This document shows positions 48,401 to 57,310 of a stretch of 64,000 bases of DNA, one piece after another. The stretch is from Chrysopilus asiliformis (lineage: Eukaryota; Arthropoda; Insecta; Diptera; Rhagionidae), in contig OZ035962.1 in assembly GCA_964034945.1 (NCBI GenBank), positions 101,316,284 to 101,380,283 on the forward strand, read 5' to 3'. The notes below the pieces were generated by a model. It worked only from the letters and a program-made list of their open reading frames with translations, had not been told where the DNA came from and searched no databases. Position numbers and translations under genes: made by a program. The stretch's first letter is position 1. The number at the start of each line of letters is the position of its first letter.

Positions 48401-49718
48401 TTTCGATTTTTAAAAACCCGCCATATTAGATACTTCTGGTTCACAAATTTCTAACAAAAGTTGGACCATGTCGGGACCAAATATCCCTGTAAAATTTTGA
48501 AGTAGTTTTTGAGAAACTGAAGAATTTTTTGAGAAACTGTTTACACGGATTGACCGACTGATAGACAGACAGTAAGACATTTTTGAAAATAAGGCTTCAA
48601 GTGAGTCGGGACTGCTCGGGAAATGGTTTTTAGGCAAAATTAATAGCTCGAAATTTTTCATGATCACAATACGATATTATAATTAGTACTACATACTTCG
48701 TGTAAGAAAGTAAAAATTAGATGAACCTTTTTTACGTGTTTTTCATATGCAGGGCAATTTGTAGAACAGGCACATGATAGTTTTTACAAAATCTGAAGCG
48801 AACTTACCATGACCAGCTTCGTTTTTTGAAAAGGAAGGTCTTAGTTGAAAGATTACTAGCCGCTAGTCTATAACTTGGGTGTTCCTTTTTAAAAAAATGA
48901 GGCTATAGTTTTACGATAATTCAAAAACTATTACCTTTAGAAATAGCAGGGCAATGGGGTCCTTATTTTTTCACGACAAAACTTGCCCTGCGTATAAAAT
49001 AGACGCACTTTTTTAATGATTTTTTTTACAATTTCACGAAAACTTAATTGAAAATACGAAATAGATGCATTTGGAATGTGTATCCTGGCATAATCCGATA
49101 AGGATTTTCATCTCAAGGTCCACCGATCTAGAAAATTTATGTCGAGCTTTAATTCTAATCATGAGAAGCAATTTAGTCGTGATGAGCACAGGTTTAGTGA
49201 ACATAAAATGAACTCTCAAGTCTTTGGAGTATACCTGACGAATATAGGGAAGACAAATCAGATGTTTCTTTTTACTATCTACACCTCGCATTTACCAAAA
49301 GCTTACAAGCCACAGCACAAGGCATTAAAATGTGAATTTATAGCTAGGATCTAATCCTCCTATAGCAACAGTTGAGTTACTACCTATTCTTGTCTCGTTC
49401 TTCTTTTATTTCGACAGAATACCTTCAACATGTCATACATCATGGTGAAAATACGAGCTCCCCCATGAAAAGAGAGAATATTTTACGTTTAATAAGACTT
49501 ACCGCCAGGATGGAATTCCATATATTGTGTAACGTTGAAGACTTTCCCTCGAATTGCTACCCAGGCGTCATTTTGTTTACAGTGTTTCGCTAATTCAATG
49601 CTACTGACGGGCGTAATTACACCTTTAGTACCCGCTAAATCACAGCCAGATGAGCCTAGACGTATCCAGTCTATCAAGGAATGGCCCGGCTTTAAAGCAC
49701 ATTTGTTGCGTGGATTAC
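42227..49718 (-). CDS. Cyb5r4: Cytochrome b5 reductase 4 (NCB5OR), five 3' coding exons; first exon not found
   Basis: Fusion flavohaemoprotein that transfers electrons from NAD(P)H through FAD to a cytochrome b5 haem, an ER-associated redox enzyme in animals. Coding exons in transcript order: 49718-49503, 47371-46604, 44350-44023, 42808-42719 and 42446-42227. All have GT-AG borders and phases that join without a break to about 540 residues, against 521 for the human protein as known. Domain order: family signature NPRNK...LKPGHSLIDWIRL; cytochrome b5 with haem ligands in HPGG and VHAWVN; a serine-rich linker; a CS domain; then the b5-reductase module with RSYTPVP (FAD), AGSGITP (nicotinamide) and the terminal CGPTPFN. 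The first coding base of exon 49718 completes a codon begun upstream, so a short 5' exon is missing. Introns contain MITEs and minisatellite. No disabling mutation was seen. Confidence 0.93.
42719..42808 (-). CDS. Cyb5r4: Cyb5r4 exon: NAD(P)H domain segment
   Basis: A 90-base exon encoding EHIQLMLFNKSEGDIWC and following residues, the FFNKTE-type strand of b5 reductases. Acceptor TTTCCAG, donor GTTTAG; phases fit both neighbours. Confidence 0.9.
42809..44022 (-). other. Cyb5r4 intron
   Basis: A 1.2-kb intron. Contains an end of the GTGAACAGCACATGACTTTC repeat family near 43190; no coding sequence recognised. Confidence 0.7.
44023..44350 (-). CDS. Cyb5r4: Cyb5r4 exon: FAD-binding RxYTP and nicotinamide GxGITP motifs
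   Basis: Acceptor ATTTCCAG, donor GTAAGT. It encodes RSYTPVP, the flavin-phosphate contact, and AGSGITP at the start of the NAD(P)H domain. A serine-rich insert separates the two. Confidence 0.93.
44846..45078. mobile_element. MITE with CAGTAATCCCTCC ends (pogo/Tc1-like, TA target)
   Basis: TA at 44844-44845 and 45079-45080. Ends CAGTAATCCCTCCGACTGCG and CAGTAATCCCTCCAACTGCG. The word CTGCGCGGT recurs several times inside. Lies in a Cyb5r4 intron. Confidence 0.82.
45130..45540 (-). repeat. Inverted relative of the 41290 minisatellite
   Basis: Begins AAAAGCTTTTATTTAGCTTGT, the exact complement of the tail at about 41920, followed by reverse-oriented GGTCCTGTAAGGATACCG units. Confidence 0.75.
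45601..45832. mobile_element. 232-base palindromic MITE, copy B, in a Cyb5r4 intron
   Basis: Flanked by CTG and CAG (a CWG-type target). Same ends and length as the copy at 20259. It lies in the intron between the CS and FAD exons of Cyb5r4. Confidence 0.85.
45998..46199 (-). pseudogene. LINE ORF2 C-terminal fragment, second copy
   Basis: Reverse complement matches the 7012-7290 LINE tail, with the same GGTAGGTTATTAACAA block and a GGACATCGGCACGTGACCGG-like block, ending in the same GAGAG tail. It is inserted inside minisatellite-like repeat in the third Cyb5r4 intron. Confidence 0.7.
46604..47371 (-). CDS. Cyb5r4: Cyb5r4 exon: cytochrome b5 C-terminal half, linker, CS domain, start of reductase
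   Basis: A 768-base exon following the HPGG exon in phase. It starts with the rest of the haem domain (KGAGKDATKLFDDVHAWVNY, second haem histidine). A Ser/Thr/Pro-rich hinge comes next, then the CS (p23-like) domain beginning near PRFDWIQ, and finally the first strands of the FAD-binding fold (VGYHVTITACIEG). Donor GTGATT. The hinge is poorly constrained in this family. Confidence 0.93.
47548..47674. repeat. Fold-back inverted repeat, arms of about 58 bases
   Basis: Arms 47548-47606 and 47617-47674 are near-perfect complements (GTTTCTTCTATAA, AGAGGTTTTCATACATCCCT, AATTA) with a loop of about 10 bases. It lies at the boundary of the repeat starting at 47660. Confidence 0.85.
47660..48715 (+). 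repeat. Repeat of the GTGAACAGCACATGAC family in Cyb5r4 intron
   Basis: Starts CTGATATGAACAGCACATGA and ends ACTTCGTGTAAGAAAGTAA. It has GACAGACAGTAAGAC near 48565 and the GGACTGCTCGGGAAATG segment that is uninterrupted relative to 63460. Confidence 0.65.
48716..49502 (-). other. Distal part of a Cyb5r4 intron
   Basis: AT-rich intron sequence with chance frames on both strands; nothing recognised. Confidence 0.6.
49503..49718 (-). CDS. Cyb5r4: Cyb5r4 exon: NCB5OR signature and cytochrome b5 N-terminal half
   Basis: Acceptor TTTTCAG precedes base 49718 and donor GTAAGT follows base 49503. The exon encodes NPRNKCALKPGHS, the DWIRLGSSG motif and cytochrome b5 up to HPGG, which supplies the first axial haem histidine. 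It begins with two bases that finish a codon and ends with one base of the next codon. Confidence 0.93.
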
Positions 49719-50144
49719 CTGAAAATATAAACAAGAGAAACATTGAAAATGCCATTAAGCTAAGCGTAATTAATTTTCGTTCCACACAAAATACACTAAA
49801 TTCCGTATCAACTAACTTTCCTACACCCAAATAATTTACATAAATCTAATGGAAAATAATCCACAGAGTCGGCACCATCTCTAACCGTAAGCAATTTCAA
49901 ATTGAGGTCATAATCACTTCTCGCCAATCAAAGCCACAAAACGATTTCATTAAGCCGGATTGTGTCGCGATTAGAGGCGGCTTTTGCCATTAGCAATTGA
50001 AAAAGAAATCAAGGGATGAAATAAAAACCCGTGACGCTATCAGAAATTACGTAGACAGCAGAAACGAAAAACCAAAATTAAAGGATAGGAGTAGAGAGTG
50101 TTGACGTGTTCGGATATTATTTCCGTCTCTGTGCGTCTTAAGAA

Positions 50145-50276
50145 ATGTTTCCAGATGAAATTCCGGCACGGGTTCGAGAACTAGAAGGGGACGAATGGTT
50201 TGATGAAGACAAATTGAACATTTCAACAAGTGAATCCCGAAAATCGATCTCATCCGGAACTATCGACGCCAGACAC
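50145..50276 (+). CDS. Possible first coding exon of a plus-strand gene
   Basis: ATG in an A-rich context opens 44 codons (MFPDEIPARVRELEGDEWFD and on) ending exactly at a strong donor CAC/GTAAGG, followed shortly by an in-frame stop if unspliced. The acidic, tryptophan-containing composition looks protein-like. No downstream exon was recognised up to 64 kb. It lies opposite to and just upstream of Cyb5r4, as a divergent gene would. The reverse strand is also open here but has no donor. Confidence 0.3.
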
Positions 50277-50748
50277 GTAAGGATATAAGTTTCGACCCTG
50301 AAAAGTGCTCGGGAAACCAATCACCACTCTCTTAGTGGCATTTTATTATAACTTGCCGCCAATTTCACTGGTGATAGTGTTGGGTTGAGAATATAAAACG
50401 AAATGCCTGTAAAATCGAAAAGGATACTCGAATGGGAAAGAAGGTCAATCCAGAAACTGCCCTAGTACCGACTGGATGGCTCGCTCGTCCTGTTTGAGCT
50501 CAATTCCATGGGATTTTGAGCATTATTGAGTGTTATTGATTCGAAAATGTGGTTAAAATACATTATAGAACTAGGGTAATGGTCTGTTAAGTTTTCTGTA
50601 TAAAAACTTGAGGAACAGAAAACTACACTCGGTGACAATTTTTCAAACAAAACTTTTTTTTTTCACAAAAGCTTGAAACTTCAAATGTCTTTTAAGCTTA
50701 TTTTTTTTTGAGGGGGAAGGCGAAACAATACAATAATCTTGGGAAAGA

Positions 50749-50840
50749 AAAAAGTCTCCTAAAATGAAATTTTGTGAAAAAAGTTTCCTAAAATGAAATT
50801 TTGTGAAAAAAGTTTCCTAAAATGAAATTTTGTGAAACAG
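50749..50840 (+). repeat. Three tandem 29-base-class units
   Basis: TTTCCTAAAATGAAATTTTG followed by TGAAAAAA is repeated three times almost exactly. Confidence 0.85.
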
Positions 50841-51159
50841 AAATTTCGCGATAATTTGAAGCAAATTTGTCTATCATTCTCTTTTTATAGCCCCACTGCT
50901 CGCCCGTCACAACACCTTACACGCATAATTCGTAACGCCTTTCTATTTCGAAAATACACTGAAAATTGTAGTGTTTTTTTGTCATTCTTCCTTCAGTAAC
51001 TGTCGAAAAAACGGAATCGATCACGCACCGAAACGGAGTTCTCGGGAGTCCATCACCTTTCGGAGAAAATCGAACTCCGGGCTAAGGAATTCAGAGCAGT
51101 TCCATGTGGTGTTTAACATTTTTAACACTTTTTCGGTGTTAAACCAACTTATTAGAGTA

Positions 51160-52123
51160 GGGTAAAGTCGGGTGAATGGAACACCCTTTTTTATTTTTGA
51201 AATATCTCGGGAAATAAAAGAGCTTTTTAAACGAAACAAAAATAAAATCATTCTTTATTACAAACGTAAAAATAAAATCAGAACTCTGGCATAAAAAAAA
51301 GGTTAATTCAATATTTTTTTTTAATTTAAAAAAAAAACATCAAATGTTCCATTTGTCCTCCATGGTCGGGTGAAATGGAACTTACCATAAGGTGAAATGG
51401 AACACTACTTTTTATTCAAATTTTTATTGCCGCATTTATTGCAAGTCATTGCAAATGACGCGCAGGACTCGTGCGACCACAAATTACAGATGACACATTG
51501 AAGGCAGTCGTCTTTTTTTGCGTTTTCATGTACTCCTCCCCACATCCTACATAATTGTTTTTCCGAAATCTTCAGGTCCATCAGACTCGCTCATATAAAT
51601 TATTTCGTCCCTTTCTTCTTCCGAGTCTTCATATTTTTGGGAAGCTGTCTTCCGCGGTTAAGATTTTTTAGATTTTTTTTTTTTGTTTTATAGGCTCCAA
51701 TATTTATATGTTCCAATACTCCTCCGTTTGGCTGTTCCATTTCACCCTTTTGGTTGCATTTGACATCACTGTAAATCAGAAACTAACATGTCTCGACTTG
51801 CTGCTTTTATCAATAAATTTACGTAGTGTGAATCTAACTGTGCATTTTGATGTACCCACACAATCACTCCGCCAAATACTTACCAAGAAAATTAAATCTA
51901 AAAAATCCACAAAAAAAGTTTTACCACAAAAACGATATTTTTTTTTGGTTTTTTGCTTATAAAAAATAAACAAACGTTGCAGCGGGACGATACCTTAACG
52001 CGTCGAGGTTTTCTGATATACTAAACAACCTGTTGCCGACAGCAATAGCAATTATGTTTGACAAGTGCGAAATAGTGGGGGTGTTCCATTTCACCTTCTG
52101 TTCCATTTCACCCGACTTTACCC
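51160..52123. mobile_element. Pogo-like transposon shell, second family
   Basis: TA at 51158-51159 and 52124-52125. Inverted ends GGGTAAAGTCGGGTGAATGG and GGGTAAAGTCGGGTGAAATG. The phrase GGTGAAATGGAACA recurs near both ends. 964 bases. It shares the GGGNAAANTNGGG terminus and the zinc-finger cargo with the element at 23203. Confidence 0.72.
51405..51690 (-). pseudogene. Zinc-finger tail of a pogo-like transposase, frame-broken
   Basis: Minus strand shows an acidic stretch (YEDSEEERDEIIYMSESDG), then after a frame change DCLQCVICNLWSHESCA and MTCNKC before a TAG near 51405. The C-x2-C...WSHESC pattern is the same class of transposase tail as at 23537. The rest of the protein is missing. Confidence 0.55.
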
Positions 52124-52689
52124 TAGTTAAAAAATGTCACCTCACCCAATTTTTTTTTTGTTGCAAGCATTTGAATGTTTTGATTTTTTTCGTATTTTCC
52201 AAGTTAATATTTAAGTGTTAAGAGTGTCTGGGGAGTATGGCAGATGGGGTAGGAATTCACAGTTGCAAAATTGATTAGATGCACTACTTTTATAAAACCT
52301 CATAGTTTGCGACAAATTTTCAAAAAACTAATTTTTTTTTTCAAATATTTTAAGAACCGTACCTGTTGTTATAGCTAACATTACTTTTCCAAAAGTTGAT
52401 AGAAAACTACGATTTTTGTAAAACTAATTTACAAAAAATTTCAAGTCGCTAGCTCAACGCGTTTTCGAGTTATTTAAGACAAGTAAAGCACAAGCGTCCT
52501 GGACGAGCGTCCAATTTTTTTGAATGATGATCCGCTCTGAACTTGAGACTGAACTTCTAAAATTGAGGTTTGGTTTCTATTTTCCGTATACTTGCTGCGC
52601 GCACCTGCAATTTTATGTGGATTGGAAACCATAGATCAGTTCTAACATTGGTAAACTTTTCGTGGCAACCGCGGATGTCATGTTAGTAG

Positions 52690-52855
52690 TCAAGATTAAT
52701 GGTGTCGTTAACACCAAGTAGTAACTACCACTACTCATTTCGATCAAGCAAGTTGAATGCTTAAAATGACTGCGTGGTGAAGGCGAGTTTCGAACCATAA
52801 CCTCCGGGCTTGCTGGACTTACACCCAAAGTGCTTCGTTACTTAAGCCGAACTAC
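52690..52855 (-). mobile_element. tRNA-derived SINE, uninterrupted copy
   Basis: Minus strand has an A-box-like GGCTTAAGTAACGAAGC and a B-box GGTTCGAAACTC in a 70-base tRNA-like head (52782-52855), followed by a body containing GTAGTTACTACTTGGTGTTAACGAC. Not predicted as a functional tRNA. Confidence 0.72.
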
Positions 52856-53416
52856 ATTTGCTGTAAAATATTAATTCTAGAACTCATGCAAATACAAATT
52901 ATGATCAAGAAGTCAAATTTTTGTGTTTTACCCTATGATCTTTAAAATGGTCTGATGACTTTAGTTCTTTCAACAAATTTCCATCCACATAAAATGTAAT
53001 TCACCTTCCGCAAAAACTTTCCCAGCTCGTCGGATAATGAAATAAAACTGAAAGGACAACTTTTCGACTAGTTTACAACTTTGGCTGCGATTGCGGTTCG
53101 AATGGACCGCAACATTTATGTAGTAGAATAGAATTAGTGGCAAAAAACCTCTTTTCACATGCGTTCAAGTTAAATATCGTCTATTGCGGTTTCTGTACGA
53201 AGAAATAATTTTGTATTCATAGTACCACCAGATCCAAGGCAATTGTTTTTTTTCTCTTTACAATTCAGTTTTAACAAATTACGTCCATATAGCACTTTTG
53301 CCGCATGTGGATTGCTGTCAACCCAAACTTTCAGTCCTTTTATTTGTAAACGAGATTATGTGGTTACATTAGTCCTGCTTTAACATTTGGGGATTTCAGT
53401 ATGTTTTTTTTCTCTA

Positions 53417-54522
53417 CACTCTAAATGATTTGTGTGAATTCACACTAAATATTGTTGAAAAAACCTCATTTTTTGACACTTTTGATGCGTGATTTCCAAA
53501 AATCGCGTGAAATCACTATTTGTGAGTGATTTCACAACAAAATTTGTGTGATTTCACACAAATGTGTGATTTCACACAAATGTGGGATTTCACACTAAAT
53601 TTGTGTGAAATACTCAATATCTGTTTTTACGTACAGATTTCACACAAATTTAGTGTGAAATCACACTACTGTTGGTAAAATTCCATCAGTAGTTAGATTT
53701 TACACTAATTTGTATCGTCATCATCAAGAAGTGGTCTAATTACTCGCTGCATGCGACTAAACAGTAAAATGGTGGTATAATTTTGTTAATCGTGTATCGC
53801 CAGTTTTGAAAATCCATTTAGAAACTATTGCACTATTACTTCAGGAAATGATTTTAAAACAAATCAGTTTTGGAGATCATATCTTCATTTAGAAATTAGT
53901 TTGCATTATTTTTGGTAAACTTTTTGGGCTGATGTTTTCAAATTTTTGACGAAAAAATCATTTTTTTTGCAAAATATTAAAGGGAAGAAGTAGTTTTTCG
54001 AAGTAAACTCAAAAACTTCTATCGAGCATTTTCAGTTTGGAGTGTTTGGTGTAAAATGTCATCGAAAATCAATTATTTCTTTGCTTATCATATTATTGTT
54101 GTCCGTCATCATTTCCACTTCTCCTCAACATTGTGAAATTATACGTGGGAGAGAAATTAAATGGACCGTTATGTTTTGGAGAGAGAAAAATAAACAGAGA
54201 TCACTGTTATTTTCTGTGAAATCGGACACATTTTGTGTGAAATCGCAAACATTTGGTGTGAAATCGCACACTTTTGTGTGAAATTGTACACATTTTGTGT
54301 TTTTTACAAAAAGTACATCTTAACGTCACCGCAGTCAGAGCCAGAAGAGAGCAAAAGAGAGTCAGGTATTGGAATCTTTGATAGCCCAAAACTTAGGGCA
54401 GACTGCCACATTCACACTTTCTATTTTCCAATCACACTACTGTTGGATTTCACTACATTTAATGTAGCAATTCAGTTTCCCACATTAAATGTAGTGAAAT
54501 CCAACAGAAATCAATTAGAGTG
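53417..54522. mobile_element. MITE with CACTCTAAATGATT ends and repeated TGTGAAATCACAC words
   Basis: TA at 53415-53416 and 54523-54524. Ends CACTCTAAATGATT and CACTCTAATTGATT. The interior is filled with diverged copies of TGTGTGAAATCACACA (about 53510-53670 and 54220-54300) and a 20-base-class inverted pair around ACATTTAATGTAG (54450-54505). Confidence 0.72.
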
Positions 54523-54529
54523 TAGGAAA

Positions 54530-54690
54530 TAGTATTTCCAGGACCCATTTTGGATACTCTTATCTGACACATTAAGTTTTTGGGGACCATTGGGATCATT
54601 TCCTTCTGTCGGATTCGGTTCGTTCAGTTTACACGTTCTATCCTCGTAGTATGCTCTTCCTGTTAATGGCTTTTCCTATAATGGTTCCGG
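54530..54690 (-). other. Open polar reading frame, possible exon
   Basis: Minus-strand frame of about 55 codons (GRAYYEDRTCKLNEPNPTE and on), polar and Asn/Pro-rich, bounded upstream by an AG. A weak donor AAGA/GTATCC would leave phase 1, the phase needed by the missing first Cyb5r4 exon, but the donor is poor and no start codon is clear. Recorded as a lead only. Confidence 0.13.
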
Positions 54691-55334
54691 GATCTCTGAG
54701 GCATGTCTTCAAATTTCATTCGGATAATTCAATTGATTACAAATGAGAAAGTCATAGAATGTGTTAAAATTCGAATGTATGCCATCATTTAACAATTTGC
54801 AGTTGAGTGCCGTTGAGAAAGTCCTTCAAATTAAATGAAAATTAATTTTCCATTATTGAGATTGTTTTATGAGAAAAGTTTTGACTCTTGAAAGTCAAGA
54901 TCGTTTTTGAATAGTTTACCAAATCGTCGAGTGGGAAAATAATTACAAATGTTCATGTCATTTCCAGAATTAATAAAAGATTTCAAATTTTCTAGTTTGA
55001 ATTTTAATTTAGAAGCATTTTAAAAATGTCAAATACTTAAAATGAATTTAAAGTTAAGATAGAAGTATTTAAATCTATTGTAAATTCTTTTATGAAACTT
55101 ACAAAATGAGATTTTTTTAGTATTTAAAGTATTTAAATCTATTATAAATTCTGTTTTGAAACTACAAAATGAGTTTGACTTACCGTTTTACATGGATTGT
55201 GAACCATGAATGAATTGTAGCCTTTGCAAGGTTTACCAAGGAGCACAAAAGGTCGTAAAGTGGTCGTAGCAACTTAGGTTTCGTGAGGCCATGGTCGCGA
55301 CAACCATTTTACCACCTTTTGTGCTACTGGGGAG

Positions 55335-55910
55335 CAGTCTAGATCAGTAATGTCGTTAAAGGTGCCACTCCACATGAGAGTAAATACGCGAGTAACTCTC
55401 AAAAACTCTCGAGAGTTACTCGCAGAAGGTTGTCCATTTGAGAGTTAATTTCGGCGATTTTTCTCTTTTCAAGACCAATATCTTGATTATTTTGACATCT
55501 TGCTGTGGCGAGTTCTCGAGAGCTACTAGCGAAATTCAAACGCCGTTCGTATCTGGCGAACAACTCCCCGAGAGTTCAGAGAGTGCGTGTCGACTAGAGA
55601 GTAGAATCACTTTTGACAGCTCGCAGAAACTAGCTCGCGAGTTTTTACGAGTTTCTGCGAGCGACTCTCAGAGACGTGTCCATTTGCGAGTAGCTGCTAT
55701 CGAGAAGTTCTCGCCGGCATTTACTCTCATGTGGAGAGGTACCTTAACATCAAACGGCAACTAGCACTACTCATTTTGTAATGCAAGGACTTAGAGGCAT
55801 AACAAAATAAGTAGTGTTAGTTCCCGCTTGGTGTTAACGACATTCAAACCATCGACCTCTGGGCCTATCACAGACTAGTGCTTTACCACTTAAGCCACAC
55901 TACCAATTTG
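55335..55910 (-). mobile_element. tRNA-derived SINE split by a MITE
   Basis: Minus-strand head with TGTGGCTTAAGTGGTAAAGC (A box) and a decayed B box GATGGTTTGAATG. The body shares GTTAACACCAAGCGGGAACT and AGTAGTG words with 52690. The MITE at 55360-55744 interrupts the body. Confidence 0.7.
55360..55744. mobile_element. MITE in a SINE, TAA target duplication
   Basis: TAA at 55357-55359 and 55745-55747. Inverted ends AGGTGCCACTCCACATGAGA and AGGTACCTCTCCACATGAGA. It splits a SINE whose uninterrupted relative lies near 52690. 385 bases, rich in CGAGAGT/ACTCTCG words. Confidence 0.82.
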
Positions 55911-55973
55911 CGTTCTCAAAATTTATTGTTGGATTTACTTCTATTTTTACCTAATCTTTTTCTAATAAATCTA

Positions 55974-56632
55974 CACTCAGAAAAATGGAGGCTAACTCGA
56001 CGACTTACATACGGCGTAATTGGCCTCGGGCAGGCGCGCGTTCGCCTGCATGTGGGCAAGTAAAACTGAGTTGACCTGTGGTCGGAGAAATTCTGAAATT
56101 AATGCTACATTTACACAAATGACAAATTTGTCATTTTTTTCTTGTCATTATGTTAATTCCCGTGTAAATGGCATAATTTTTGTAATTTTTTCTGTCAGAA
56201 AATGTCAATCTCTGATAAAAGAATGAACTCGTTCATTCTTTTATGCCAGATTGTCATTCGTACAAACGCAATATTAGTTATGACAAAAGTTGAATACTAA
56301 AGTTGTCATAACTAATATTGCGTTTGCACGAATGACAATCTGGCACAAAAGAATGGCCAAGTTCATTCTTTTATGAGAGATTGACATTTTCTGACAGAAA
56401 AAATTACAAAAATTATGCCATTTACACGGGAATTAACATAATGACAAGAAAAAAATGACAAATTTGTCATTCGTGTAAATGTAGCATAAGCCACCAGCAG
56501 GTGAAGTAGGGCATTGGGAGCTGCACGAGTTGACCTTAGATAGGTTAACTCTGACCGCTAGCTGGCTTACAGACACCTCTGTAAGGTCAGAGTTAACCTG
56601 ACAAAAAGTTGACCTGGACATTTTTCTGAGTG
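55974..56632. mobile_element. MITE with CACTCAGAAAAATG ends, host of a palindromic MITE
   Basis: TA at 55972-55973 and 56633-56634. Ends CACTCAGAAAAATG and complement. Arms carry GTTGACCT/GTTAACTCTGACC words. The middle is occupied by the 385-base palindrome at 56103. Confidence 0.75.
56103..56487. mobile_element. Palindromic MITE with TAA target duplication, nested
   Basis: TAA at 56100-56102 and 56488-56490. The two arms of about 180 bases are nearly exact reverse complements (TGCTACATTTACAC to GTGTAAATGTAGCA) around a short loop near 56290. It would form a very long hairpin. TSD type fits Harbinger-like elements. Confidence 0.85.
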
Positions 56633-57310
56633 TATCCCCATACAGAATCTATGATTAATTAAAATTACAATTTACATAAAAAATAGCCAAAACAAACAAA
56701 AATCTAAAATTAATGTAATTTGAATTACAGTTTTATCAGTAATTTTACTTGCACGTACCTAAATATTAATGTGGTGTCGTTATTTATCTGATTTCCCAAA
56801 ATAAACTGAGACAAAAAAACATTCCCGCCCACACAAAAGCTGTGCTGTGTTCAAATATTTATGATTGCGTTCCATTAATAACACACGAAAAATATTGTCG
56901 AGATAAAATTTCAATTCCAATTTATTTTTGTAAAATTGCTGTTATCGACTCATACATCAAGGATATGATCATCGATCGAGGCGTACTGCATTTTTTTACA
57001 CCAACTCGGCAGAAATTTTCTCAACGCTAAAGATGAGAAAATTCGATACTCGTCCGCAACAAAGGCTCCATCAAGATAATTTTTCTATCTGGTGGGCATC
57101 CGGTCGATGTTCGGAAATTTGAATCTCTCCCACAGGAGCCCAGCAAAAACGCACCGAACACATGTATATATCGATTTAGCATCTATTTTTACTCTCTTAT
57201 ACAAAGTAAAATAAAGTATTGTATTCATGAAAAACTTCGATCTCCTAATTTTGAGTAAAAAACATAAGAAAGGCTGCAATTGCCAACGGCCAATCGTCAA
57301 ATACTCTATA

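Noticed and set aside
50138..50320. Minus-strand serine-rich frame as first exon of Cyb5r4
   Set aside because: No GT donor in the needed phase; it is the antisense of the better plus-strand exon candidate.
52613..52855. Functional tRNA gene on the minus strand
   Set aside because: The B box is good, but the head cannot be folded into a full cloverleaf by eye and the downstream body is shared with a second copy, so it is a tRNA-derived SINE.
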